Positions 1 to 7,540 of a stretch of DNA of 64,000 nt are shown piece after piece (the stretch's first letter is position 1; every line of letters starts with the position of its first letter). The stretch spans positions 120,138 to 184,137 of the forward strand of contig JAHDIQ010000005.1 of NCBI GenBank assembly GCA_020630715.1, in the 5' to 3' direction. The notes under the pieces are model-generated. The model had not been told where the DNA came from. It saw only the letters and a program-made list of their open reading frames with translations, and searched no databases. This DNA comes from Nonlabens sp. (GTDB lineage Bacteria; Bacteroidota; Bacteroidia; Flavobacteriales; Flavobacteriaceae). The position numbers and the translations under genes were made by a program.

Positions 1-891
1 GAGTTAACTTTGAGACTACGTGAATTACATGGTGCAGACAATGTTATCGCTGGTGACATACGTGAAGGATCTGAAGAATTGATGCAAAGTGGTCCTTTTG
101 AAATTGTTGATGCTACAGATAAAAGTGCAGTAGAAGATTTATGTATGTATTACGAAATTACAGACGTGTATTTAATGGCGGCAATGTTAAGTGCTACTGC
201 AGAAAAATTTGCTACTAAGGCGTGGAACTTAAATATGAACTCGCTTTTTACGGTGTTGAACCTAGCTAAAAGTGGTAAGATTGAAAAGATATTTTGGCCA
301 TCGAGTATTGCGGTTTTTGGACCTACAACTCCTAAACATGACACGCCACAACATACGATTATGGAACCTACCACGGTTTATGGTATCAGTAAGCAATCTG
401 GTGAGCGCTGGTGTGAATACTATTTTAATAATAACGATGTGGATGTGAGGTCCATACGTTATCCTGGTTTAATTTCATGGAAAACGCTTCCTGGTGGTGG
501 AACAACAGACTATGCGGTAGATATCTTTCATGCGGCATTAAAAGAAGGTAGTTATGAATGTTTTTTACATAAAGATACTGAGTTACCTATGATGTTTATG
601 GATGATGCTATACGTGCTACGATTGAGATTATGGAAGCACCAGCTGATAAGGTAAAACAACGTTCTTCTTACAATTTAAGCGGAATGAGCTTTACTCCAG
701 AACAGATTGCAGTTGCTATTAAAAAACGCATTCCAGAATTTGAGATTACCTATAATCCTGATTTTAGACAAGCTATTGCAGATAGCTGGCCTAGTTCCAT
801 TGATGATTCTGAGGCTACTAAAGATTGGTCGTGGAACCGAAGTTTTGACCTAGAGCAAATGGTGGATGAAATGATTGATAACTTAAAGTAA
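1..891 (+). CDS. L-threonine 3-dehydrogenase-like SDR/epimerase family protein (5' truncated by window)
   Basis: NAD(P)-dependent extended short-chain dehydrogenase. The frame is open to base 1, so the N-terminal GxxGxxG nucleotide-binding loop (about 20 residues) lies outside the window. A TTG at 10 is only an internal codon. Visible features are an acidic residue region after strand 2 (AGDIRE), a Rossmann segment with YLMAAMLSATAE, a catalytic Ser region (FWPSSIAVFGP) and the YGISKQSGE motif with catalytic Tyr and Lys. The C-terminal half (PGLISWKTLPGGGTTDYAVD) matches the bacteroidotal and archaeal SDR-type threonine dehydrogenases that convert L-threonine to 2-amino-3-ketobutyrate. Another UDP-sugar-epimerase-like substrate is possible but less likely. 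Confidence 0.82.
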   Translation, partial: ELTLRLRELHGADNVIAGDIREGSEELMQSGPFEIVDATDKSAVEDLCMYYEITDVYLMAAMLSATAEKFATKAWNLNMNSLFTVLNLAKSGKIEKIFWPSSIAVFGPTTPKHDTPQHTIMEPTTVYGISKQSGERWCEYYFNNNDVDVRSIRYPGLISWKTLPGGGTTDYAVDIFHAALKEGSYECFLHKDTELPMMFMDDAIRATIEIMEAPADKVKQRSSYNLSGMSFTPEQIAVAIKKRIPEFEITYNPDFRQAIADSWPSSIDDSEATKDWSWNRSFDLEQMVDEMIDNLK

Positions 892-917
892 GTTACTTGT
901 AAAGCCATTACACTTCT

Positions 918-925
918 TATATTTG
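918..925 (+). promoter_or_regulatory. Bacteroidota -7 box (TATATTTG)
   Basis: Exact TAnnTTTG match 20 bp before the ATG of the TerB-like gene, with a TTG-containing element about 20 bp further upstream, as expected for the Bacteroidota primary sigma factor. Confidence 0.6.
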
Positions 926-945
926 TATTCTACTAATTTATTGAT

Positions 946-1374
946 ATGTCATTCTCAAGTTTATTTGAATCTGGTGAAAGCGCCAGAAATAAAAGTCATT
1001 TTGCAACACTAGTTACGATTGCTCAATCTCATGAAGATTTAAAGCCTGAAGAGCAAGTTGTTTTAGAGCGTTTTAAATCAAAATTAGATATAAGCGATGC
1101 TGATTATGCTGCTATTTTAAAAAATCCCGCTGCTTATCCAGTAACGCCACCTACAAGTGCAGATGAGCGCATACAATGGTTACATGATTTGTTTAAAATT
1201 GTTTTTGCAGATCATGAAATGGATGAAAATGAACATAGATTACTTAAAAAATACGCAACTGCTATAGGCTATAATGATGAAGATGCACAGTATCTAGTAG
1301 CTAGATCAGTTGAGATATTCTCTGGTCATTTGAATCTAGAAGATTACCGTTATTTATTAAATAAAAACAGGTAG
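946..1374 (+). CDS. TerB-like domain protein
   Basis: Small, all-helical, acidic soluble protein of 142 residues. The central LHDLFKIVFADHEMDENEHRLLKKYA segment is the TerB signature: a helix followed by an acidic DxxMDENE metal-binding-like loop and another helix. TerB proteins of the tellurite-resistance/stress family bind Ca2+ or other divalent metals and work with TerD-type partners, but none of those genes is nearby. It is monocistronic, has its own TAnnTTTG promoter, and converges with the histidine kinase gene, whose stop lies 1 bp away. The family call is reasonably sure; the biological role is unknown. Confidence 0.7.
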   Translation: MSFSSLFESGESARNKSHFATLVTIAQSHEDLKPEEQVVLERFKSKLDISDADYAAILKNPAAYPVTPPTSADERIQWLHDLFKIVFADHEMDENEHRLLKKYATAIGYNDEDAQYLVARSVEIFSGHLNLEDYRYLLNKNR

Positions 1375-1375
1375 T

Positions 1376-2893
1376 TTATTTAAATTTCTTAAGCTTCATT
1401 TTCTTGTAAATGGTGTTTACAAGCTCATCATCTGTATACGGTTTTTTAATAACATCTTTAAATCCTGCTTTGCGGTAAGCGGCAATAGCTGCTGGTGAGG
1501 TGTGAACTGTGACTGCAAAAACAGGAATCTTTTGATTATGTTCATTACCGAATTGCTTTACGAGACTTAATAGTTCAATGGCATCCACTTGTGATAAAGA
1601 ACCAGACATTAAAATTAAATCATAGTCGTGTTTTTCTACGGCTGCGAGTAATGCGCTGGGATCTGAGTATACCTGCGTGTCAAAGTTTCCTGTACTTACT
1701 AATACCTTCATCGCTGTCATCTGGGTAACGTCATTATCCTCTGCAATGATGGTGCGTATTTTATCTGTAAGTTTAACGGGTTCTTTTTTACTCTTCTCTG
1801 TTTTTGTTACCTCTTCTATTCCATGTAATGGGAATGTTACTTTTAGATTTGCTATTTGATGAGTTCCTTCTGCAACATTTTTGATTCTGATAGAACCATC
1901 CATTAATCCAGCTATTTCTCTCGCTATAGAAAGTCCTAGTCCTGTATTCTTATTTGACTCACCTTTTGTAAACGTTCTTAAGGCTTCTTCTGAGCTTAAA
2001 CTTTCTAAATCAGGAACTACACCATTACGAGTAATTACCTCTACACGCAAGCTCAATTTATTTGCTCTACGTTGATTTTCTTTAAAATGAAGTTCTATTA
2101 TCTCGCCAGTGTTATGCAAGATCGCACTGTCTAGAAAGTTAACAATGATTTGTTCTAACCTTCTTTTATCTGCAGTGATGGCTTTAGGTAAGTTAGGTGC
2201 AATTTGCACTTCTAAACTTGTGGATTTATCCTTTAATAGGGTACTGTAGTTAAGTTTTACAGTTTCTAAAAATGCAGTAAGATCAAATGTTTCACTTTTT
2301 AATTCTATCGAGCCAGTTTTTAAGAAAGATAGATCTATGATGTCGTCAAGAACAGTTCTAAGCTTGTTACTTTGGTAATTTATAGCTTGTACGAGTTGTG
2401 ATTGATTTAAGTTCAACTCAGTTTTAGAAAGTAATGACGAGAAAGAGCTTATTAAGGTTAACGGGTTGCGCAATTCATGAGAGAAATTACCAATGAATTG
2501 ATTCTTAAAGTCTTCCTGATCTTTAAGAACTCGATTTCTTAATTCAAGTACCTCTGTAAAAATGATACTTTCATTTCTCTTTTGAGCCACTTGTTGCTGT
2601 CTAGCATAATGATCTGTGCCATCTTTAAGAACAATGAATGCGCCGTTTTTATCGTTGAGTACGATTTCTACATCGCAAACACGGTCATTCATATTGACAC
2701 ACGTCAACTCAAACCTAGATTCATTTGTTTCAAAGTAGGTTGATATATTGTCAAAAAAAGGATGTAAATCTGCTACGGTATCTCCATTATTTAAGGGAAA
2801 TATCTTGTTGTCAGAATCTAGTATAATTCCATTCTGATCAATCTCAATAAACTGTATGGAATTAATTTCATAAGAAGATTTGAAATTTTCCAT
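1376..2893 (-). CDS. Hybrid sensor histidine kinase with degenerate catalytic and receiver domains
   Basis: 505 residues, no membrane segment or signal peptide. Order: N-terminal PAS-like region (about 1-95), DHp helix with intact H-box NFSHELRNPL (His139), HATPase_c domain (about 235-355), receiver domain (about 380-503). The His and the G2 box (TGLGLSIA) are kept. The N-box reads VNFLDSAI, so the Mg-coordinating Asn is Ser256. The G1 box reads TRNGVVP and lacks the adenine-contacting Asp. In the receiver, the phosphoacceptor position of the usual DLILMD is Ser430 (DLILMS), although the acidic pair, Thr and Lys are present. It is the last gene of a four-gene operon, 2 bp after the GTPase stop. 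I infer a cytoplasmic signalling scaffold or pseudo-enzyme rather than an ordinary phosphorelay. Confidence 0.85.
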   Translation of the reverse strand: MENFKSSYEINSIQFIEIDQNGIILDSDNKIFPLNNGDTVADLHPFFDNISTYFETNESRFELTCVNMNDRVCDVEIVLNDKNGAFIVLKDGTDHYARQQQVAQKRNESIIFTEVLELRNRVLKDQEDFKNQFIGNFSHELRNPLTLISSFSSLLSKTELNLNQSQLVQAINYQSNKLRTVLDDIIDLSFLKTGSIELKSETFDLTAFLETVKLNYSTLLKDKSTSLEVQIAPNLPKAITADKRRLEQIIVNFLDSAILHNTGEIIELHFKENQRRANKLSLRVEVITRNGVVPDLESLSSEEALRTFTKGESNKNTGLGLSIAREIAGLMDGSIRIKNVAEGTHQIANLKVTFPLHGIEEVTKTEKSKKEPVKLTDKIRTIIAEDNDVTQMTAMKVLVSTGNFDTQVYSDPSALLAAVEKHDYDLILMSGSLSQVDAIELLSLVKQFGNEHNQKIPVFAVTVHTSPAAIAAYRKAGFKDVIKKPYTDDELVNTIYKKMKLKKFK

Positions 2894-2895
2894 AG

Positions 2896-3378
2896 TTATT
2901 TGATTATCATTTTTGTGAGTTTTTCAAAAGCTCGTAAAACATTGTTACCTTCCTTTGCGCTTACTAAAGCATCTAGATAATCGAACTGATCCTTAGCATC
3001 TGCAATACTGCCTTTAGGTAACAAATCTGTTTTATTTCCTATTGACAGTATAGGTGTTTTTGGGAAGTTTTCTTCTAAATATTTTTTTTGAGACTCTAAA
3101 TTGATATAGGTAGCTTCTCGTGTAAGATCACAAACTAGAACAAAACCATGTGTACCCATAAGATAGGCTTTTCTAATTTCCTCAATATCATCAGTTCCTT
3201 CTGTATCCCATAATATTAAACTGACATCTTGATCATTCACATTTAGGGTTTTCTTCAATATGTGAACGCCTATAGTAACCTTGTAGTCATCTGAAAAAGA
3301 ATCTTCTACAAACCTGCGTATCAATGATGTTTTACCTACACCGAAATGTCCTACTACGACTATTTTTTTAGAAACCAT
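2896..3378 (-). CDS. Rab/Ras-like small GTPase
   Basis: 160 residues, a stand-alone Ras-superfamily GTPase. G1 P-loop is GHFGVGKTSL (about 10-19). Switch I contains YKVTIGV, almost the eukaryotic Rab form, with the Mg-contacting Thr. G3 is WDTEGTDD, so the catalytic Gln of WDTAGQ is replaced by Thr. G4 is NKTD and G5 is SAK. There is no lipidation cysteine at the C-terminus. The Gln loss suggests slow intrinsic hydrolysis and dependence on a partner, as in MglA/MglB. It sits 1 bp downstream of a roadblock/longin-like gene and 2 bp upstream of a degenerate histidine kinase. The GTPase call is firm; its cellular role is unknown. Confidence 0.9.
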   Translation of the reverse strand: MVSKKIVVVGHFGVGKTSLIRRFVEDSFSDDYKVTIGVHILKKTLNVNDQDVSLILWDTEGTDDIEEIRKAYLMGTHGFVLVCDLTREATYINLESQKKYLEENFPKTPILSIGNKTDLLPKGSIADAKDQFDYLDALVSAKEGNNVLRAFEKLTKMIIK

Positions 3379-3379
3379 T

Positions 3380-4204
3380 TTATTTACTTAGTTGGTAATT
3401 GTTGTATTTTTTCTCTAGCTTTGCTTCTAGCTCTGCACGATCTAATAATATATCTGCTTTGTTAATCTCCTGAGATACGTCTAGATTATAATCTTCCAGC
3501 TCGCTTTGTGCATTTTCTGTAAATGTACCACCTAGTGCGATTGCAATATAATATTTATGAAAGTTTTGAAGATGAATTTCATAAGAATCATATTCTATGG
3601 ATTGCAAATCTCTTCCCGTTTCTTTAAAAGCATCTTCCACGAAAGCTTTAATTGCGGTTAACATCCCGCTAATCATATCCTGATCTACGGTTTCTTTTTT
3701 ACTAAAACTTCCTAATAAGATTCCAGAGTCTTTCTCGATAAGAAATACTTGTTCAATTTGAGCAGAAGCAATATCTCTTAAGATGATTTCATTTTCATCT
3801 ACACCAGTGGCTTTTGCTTTAAGTTTTCTTTTTAAACCTGCAAAAGAAAAGGTATTACGAGCAGCATCGTTCACTTTTTCTGATAGCACTTTCATTTCTT
3901 GAGAGATGTACTTTTTGATCATTTTACCCAAAATGGGATAAAGTGCTTCAACAACATCATCTCTAGAGTTTTTTATTTCATTTTTTAAGGATTCTGTAAT
4001 AGCCGGTCCTAGATTTTGTGGAATCTCTGATTTGAATCTTTCCAATTCTTCCCAAATGATAGGGTTTACTTTTTCAGATAATTTTTCTTTTTCTTGAAGT
4101 GTTTGCTCTAATATGGCGATCTTGTTAGAAATTCTTTCCGAGAATTCACGTTCATCTGTGAGAAGAATTTCTTTAAGTAAGTTCAGTTTTTCTTGTTGAT
4201 CCAT
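3380..4204 (-). CDS. Coiled-coil protein with C-terminal roadblock/longin-like domain (putative GTPase regulator)
   Basis: 274 residues, cytoplasmic. Residues 1-125 are charged, heptad-rich helices (coiled coil), followed by a basic stretch GLKRKLKAKA. Residues about 145-230 (EQVFLIEKDSGILLGSF, then a long amphipathic helix, then a beta strand YYIAIALGG) have the strand-helix-strand pattern of roadblock/LC7 or longin folds, which often act as GTPase partners or GAPs. The gene is 1 bp upstream of the Rab-like GTPase, which supports a regulatory or scaffold role. Fold assignment is by eye from pattern, so it is tentative; structure prediction would settle it. Confidence 0.55.
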   Translation of the reverse strand: MDQQEKLNLLKEILLTDEREFSERISNKIAILEQTLQEKEKLSEKVNPIIWEELERFKSEIPQNLGPAITESLKNEIKNSRDDVVEALYPILGKMIKKYISQEMKVLSEKVNDAARNTFSFAGLKRKLKAKATGVDENEIILRDIASAQIEQVFLIEKDSGILLGSFSKKETVDQDMISGMLTAIKAFVEDAFKETGRDLQSIEYDSYEIHLQNFHKYYIAIALGGTFTENAQSELEDYNLDVSQEINKADILLDRAELEAKLEKKYNNYQLSK

Positions 4205-4221
4205 AGAGAGCCATTTTAGAT

Positions 4222-4572
4222 CTAGGCTTTAATTTTCTTACCTAGTTCAATAAGTGCTTCCCCTAAAACATTGCGACTTGTTTTTTCATCTTCAATATCA
4301 TCTAAACGATCTTCTAGTTTAGATTCAAGATCTGTAATTCTAATGTTAAGATCTGTTGATAGGCTATCAATACTTTTTGATAGTTCCTCACGAGCATCTG
4401 ATATTAAATCGTTTAACTCTTGTTTTTTCTTTAGAATATCTGCTTTTAGCTCTTCAAATTCAGAATCATATTGCTGTATATTTTCACCAAATATCAGATT
4501 CTTAATTGCTTCAATCTTAGAATTGCTGTCTACAGTATTCTGGGCTGGGTTTGTTTTAGACTCTTTACTCAT
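4222..4572 (-). CDS. Small coiled-coil protein, first gene of the GTPase operon
   Basis: 116 residues, strongly acidic and lysine-rich, no signal peptide or membrane segment. Residues about 40-100 are one continuous predicted coiled coil (heptads through DILKKKQELNDLISDAREEL and on to DLESKLEDRLDDIEDE). I do not recognise a family. It is 17 bp upstream of the roadblock-like gene and lies in the same orientation as the GTPase and kinase genes, so it probably forms part of that complex, perhaps as an oligomerisation partner of the other coiled coil. It follows the fbp stop by 43 bp. Confidence 0.7.
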   Translation of the reverse strand: MSKESKTNPAQNTVDSNSKIEAIKNLIFGENIQQYDSEFEELKADILKKKQELNDLISDAREELSKSIDSLSTDLNIRITDLESKLEDRLDDIEDEKTSRNVLGEALIELGKKIKA

Positions 4573-4615
4573 TTCAACTTCACTTTTGTAAAGCTAAAAT
4601 ACTAGTTTTTTACAA

Positions 4616-5623
4616 TTAATCGTGCTTTTCTATGAATTCCTCGAGTTTTGTGACCATATTCTTACTACCACAGAAAAAAGGAACCCGTTGATGGAGTTCT
4701 GTAGGTTTAAGGTCTAGAATTCTAGTACGTCCGTCACTGGCTTTTCCATTTGCTTGTTCTGCAATAAAAGCCATAGGATTACATTCATAAAGTAACCGTA
4801 GTTTACCGTTTTGAGCTTTTGAACTTTTAGGATACATGTAGATACCACCTTTAATCATGTTTCTATGGATGTCAGAAACTAGACTTCCTATATACCTACT
4901 AGTGTAAGGTCTATCATTTTCTTCTTTCTGGCAGTATTTGATATAATCTTTTACACCTTGATTAAAATGAACATAATTACCTTCATTTACACTGTAAATA
5001 GATCCGTTTTCTGGAAAAGTCATGTTAGGATGTGAAAGGTAATAAGTTCCTAGTGCAGGATTAAGTGTAAAGCCGTTAACACCATGACCTGTTGTATAAA
5101 CTAACATGGTAGAGGTACCGTATACGATGTATCCAGCGGCCACTTGTTGATTGCCAGGTTGTAAAAAATCTTCTAGTTGAACAGGTGTTCCCACAGGTGT
5201 TACCCTTCTATAAATTGAAAAAATGGTTCCTACAGAAACATTTACATCAATATTTGAGCTACCATCTAAGGGATCCATAAGTACTACATACTTATTATCA
5301 TGGTTTTCATTTCCACCTTCAATTGTGATAAAATCATCATTCTCTTCACTTGCGATACCGCAAACAATTTCACGATTTGTAAGTGTTCTTATAAAAGTGT
5401 CATTTGCAAGTACATCTAGTTTTTGTTGATCTTCTCCTTGAGTATTAATTTCTCCAGCACTACCAGTGATATCTACTAGGCCAGCTTTATTTACCTCATG
5501 ATTCACCATTTTTGCAGCTAGCCGTATAGAGTTAATTAATCTAGATAATTCACCACTGCTGTATTGAAATTCTGACTGGTTTTCAATAATGAATTCACCT
5601 AAGGTTTGATTCTTTTTTGCCAT
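4616..5623 (-). CDS. fbp: Fructose-1,6-bisphosphatase, class I
   Basis: Gluconeogenic hydrolysis of fructose 1,6-bisphosphate to fructose 6-phosphate. 335 residues, the usual length. The metal/phosphate signature [24 protein letters not shown] is intact, as are the upstream acidic ligand site (ASEEND) and the substrate loop ([21 protein letters not shown]). It is transcribed divergently from the GNAT gene and is directly upstream of the coiled-coil/GTPase operon (43 bp). With pckA in the same window it gives two irreversible gluconeogenic steps, fitting an organism growing on amino acids. Confidence 0.96.
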   Translation of the reverse strand: MAKKNQTLGEFIIENQSEFQYSSGELSRLINSIRLAAKMVNHEVNKAGLVDITGSAGEINTQGEDQQKLDVLANDTFIRTLTNREIVCGIASEENDDFITIEGGNENHDNKYVVLMDPLDGSSNIDVNVSVGTIFSIYRRVTPVGTPVQLEDFLQPGNQQVAAGYIVYGTSTMLVYTTGHGVNGFTLNPALGTYYLSHPNMTFPENGSIYSVNEGNYVHFNQGVKDYIKYCQKEENDRPYTSRYIGSLVSDIHRNMIKGGIYMYPKSSKAQNGKLRLLYECNPMAFIAEQANGKASDGRTRILDLKPTELHQRVPFFCGSKNMVTKLEEFIEKHD

Positions 5624-5737
5624 AGTAGATTTGTAGATATTGCAAATATCTAACTATTTAAATTAAGCTACAACGATGTAGTAACATAGTTATAACAGTT
5701 ATATTTAGAATGTAAACTACCTTTAACTTTTTATCCT

Positions 5738-6223
5738 ATGATTACGATTAGAGAAGCCCAAATAGAAGATTATCCACGAGTATTAGAACTCATACAGGAA
5801 CTAGCTACTTTTGAAAAAGAACCTGATGCTGTTGAGGTTACTGTAGATGAATTGATTAAAAATGGAACAGGTGATCATCCATTATTTAAATGTTTTGTAG
5901 GTTGGTTTAATGATAACATAGAAGGAATAGCCTTGTGCTATCCTAGATTCTCCACATGGAAAGGTAAAACCATTCATCTGGAAGATTTAATTGTTACTCA
6001 TCAAATGCGCGGTAAAGGTTTAGGTGTTGCGCTTTATAAAAAAGTGATGCAGTATGCCTATGATGAAAAAGTACGCCGTGTGGAATGGGTAGTCCTAGAC
6101 TGGAATGAAAATGCCATTCAATTTTATGAAAAAAGTGGTGCAACGATTTTAAAAGACTGGCATCTGGCTCAAATGTCTCAAGATGCGTTAAAAAAATATG
6201 TTTTAGGAAATGAAGATTTATAA
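5738..6223 (+). CDS. GNAT family N-acetyltransferase (SSAT-like)
   Basis: 161 residues, single GNAT domain. Acetyl-CoA pyrophosphate loop is MRGKGLGVALYKKV (about 89-102). The IHLEDLIVTHQ strand before it and WNENAIQFYEKSGA after it are typical of the spermidine/diamine acetyltransferase-like branch. Substrate cannot be fixed from sequence. Its 3' end overlaps the aspartokinase start by 14 nt, so the two are probably translationally coupled. The stop codon lies inside the first codons of that gene. Confidence 0.85.
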   Translation: MITIREAQIEDYPRVLELIQELATFEKEPDAVEVTVDELIKNGTGDHPLFKCFVGWFNDNIEGIALCYPRFSTWKGKTIHLEDLIVTHQMRGKGLGVALYKKVMQYAYDEKVRRVEWVVLDWNENAIQFYEKSGATILKDWHLAQMSQDALKKYVLGNEDL

Positions 6224-7490
6224 ATTTGGTGGTGCATCTGTAAAAGATGCAAGTGCCGTGCGCAATGTGGTTCAGGTAATAAAAATTACAAATCGTGATA
6301 AACTAGGGATCGTAGTTTCTGCGATGGGTAAGACCACTAATGCCTTAGAAAAAATTATTAAATTATATCAACTCAATGATTCCGCATACTTGACTTTGGT
6401 GGATGAACTACTATTATTTCACCTTAAAATTGTTGAAGACTTAGAGGTTGAAGAAATGGATGGGTTTGATGGATTACGCTTTCGCGAAAGCGGCATTAAA
6501 AACGACCTAAAAGGCACGATTGAATCTTTAAAAGGAGTTTTACTGCGCAATCAAAGTAAAAATCACGCATTTCTTTATGATCAAGTCGTAAGTCATGGTG
6601 AGATTTTATCTACAAAAATTGTGGCTGCTTATCTCAACGCAAACGGTATTAACGCACAATGGATTGATGCTAGAAACATTGTTAAAACAAATTCAAAGTA
6701 CCGCGATGCAGCTGTAAACTGGAAGCTTACAGAACAGTTAGTTCAAGAAAAATGTGATCACAAAGTTTTTATCACGCAAGGTTTTATAGGATCTGATGAT
6801 AATGGATTAACTACGACTTTAGGTAGAGAAGGAAGTGATTATACAGCAGCAATTCTGGCCTATGCTTTAAATGCATCATCTGTCACGATATGGAAGGATG
6901 TTCCTGGAGTTTTAAATGGTGATCCACGTGTTTTTAAGGATACTGTGTTGTTGCATCAAATATCGTACAGTGAAGCGATAGAGCTAGCTTTTTATGGCGC
7001 ATCTGTAATTCATCCTAAAACGCTACAACCGCTAAAGGCAAAGGAGATACCGTTGCATGTGAAATCATTTTTGAATCCTACAAGTGATGGCACGGTGATA
7101 AAAGATGGCGCAACGTTAATTCCTATGACTCCATGTTTTATAGAACGTAAGAATTTAGTCTTTTTAGAAATATCTGCAAGGGATTTTAGTTTTATAGGTG
7201 AACATAATATTAGCGATATTTTTCACCAGTTAAGCGCCTTCAAAATGCAAGTAGGTTTGTTGCAAAATAGTGCGATTAGCTTTACTATATGTCTAGAAGA
7301 TAAATATTATAATCTATCTGAATTAGTAGAAAGTTTAAAAGAACGTTATGAGGTTACTTTTGAAGAAGATGTTTCATTATTTACCGTAAGACACCATAGT
7401 GACGATGCGATTAGCACTATTGAAAATGGTAAAACCGTATTATTAAGACAGCGCACACAAGAAACCTTACAACTAGTAGTGAAGCAATAA
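6210..7490 (+). CDS. lysC: Aspartokinase (monofunctional, with divergent ACT region)
   Basis: Phosphorylates L-aspartate, the first step to lysine, threonine and methionine. 426 residues. Kinase signature KFGGASVKDASAVRNV at the N-terminus, TTLGREGSDYTAA and the WKDVPGVLNGDPRV nucleotide-binding segment. Residues about 310-426 form a divergent ACT-like regulatory part. The peptide RFRES at residues 90-94 is encoded by a perfect copy of the dispersed palindrome (6477-6492). It overlaps the GNAT gene by 14 nt. The ATG is preferred because the KFGG motif must lie within a few residues of the N-terminus. Confidence 0.92.
   Translation: MKIYKFGGASVKDASAVRNVVQVIKITNRDKLGIVVSAMGKTTNALEKIIKLYQLNDSAYLTLVDELLLFHLKIVEDLEVEEMDGFDGLRFRESGIKNDLKGTIESLKGVLLRNQSKNHAFLYDQVVSHGEILSTKIVAAYLNANGINAQWIDARNIVKTNSKYRDAAVNWKLTEQLVQEKCDHKVFITQGFIGSDDNGLTTTLGREGSDYTAAILAYALNASSVTIWKDVPGVLNGDPRVFKDTVLLHQISYSEAIELAFYGASVIHPKTLQPLKAKEIPLHVKSFLNPTSDGTVIKDGATLIPMTPCFIERKNLVFLEISARDFSFIGEHNISDIFHQLSAFKMQVGLLQNSAISFTICLEDKYYNLSELVESLKERYEVTFEEDVSLFTVRHHSDDAISTIENGKTVLLRQRTQETLQLVVKQ
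6477..6492. repeat. CGCTTTCGCGAAAGCG palindrome, perfect, inside lysC
   Basis: Perfect 16-mer, read in frame as R-F-R-E-S (residues 90-94) of aspartokinase. Confidence 0.95.
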
Positions 7491-7512
7491 GTTGCTAGAT
7501 TTTTCATTATAG

Positions 7513-7520
7513 TATATTTG
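7513..7520 (+). promoter_or_regulatory. Bacteroidota -7 box (TATATTTG) for olsF
   Basis: Exact TAnnTTTG 20 bp before the ATG of the acyltransferase gene, with a TTG element about 20 bp upstream. Confidence 0.6.
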
Positions 7521-7540
7521 CAACTACAGCAATAAGTTTC

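Noticed and set aside
150-374. Many short antisense frames across 0-52 kb (such as 150-374, 1677-1859, 8660-8848, 22706-22939, 41 kb region)
   Set aside because: Each lies opposite a well-supported gene with clear domains and has no motif, signal or context of its own.
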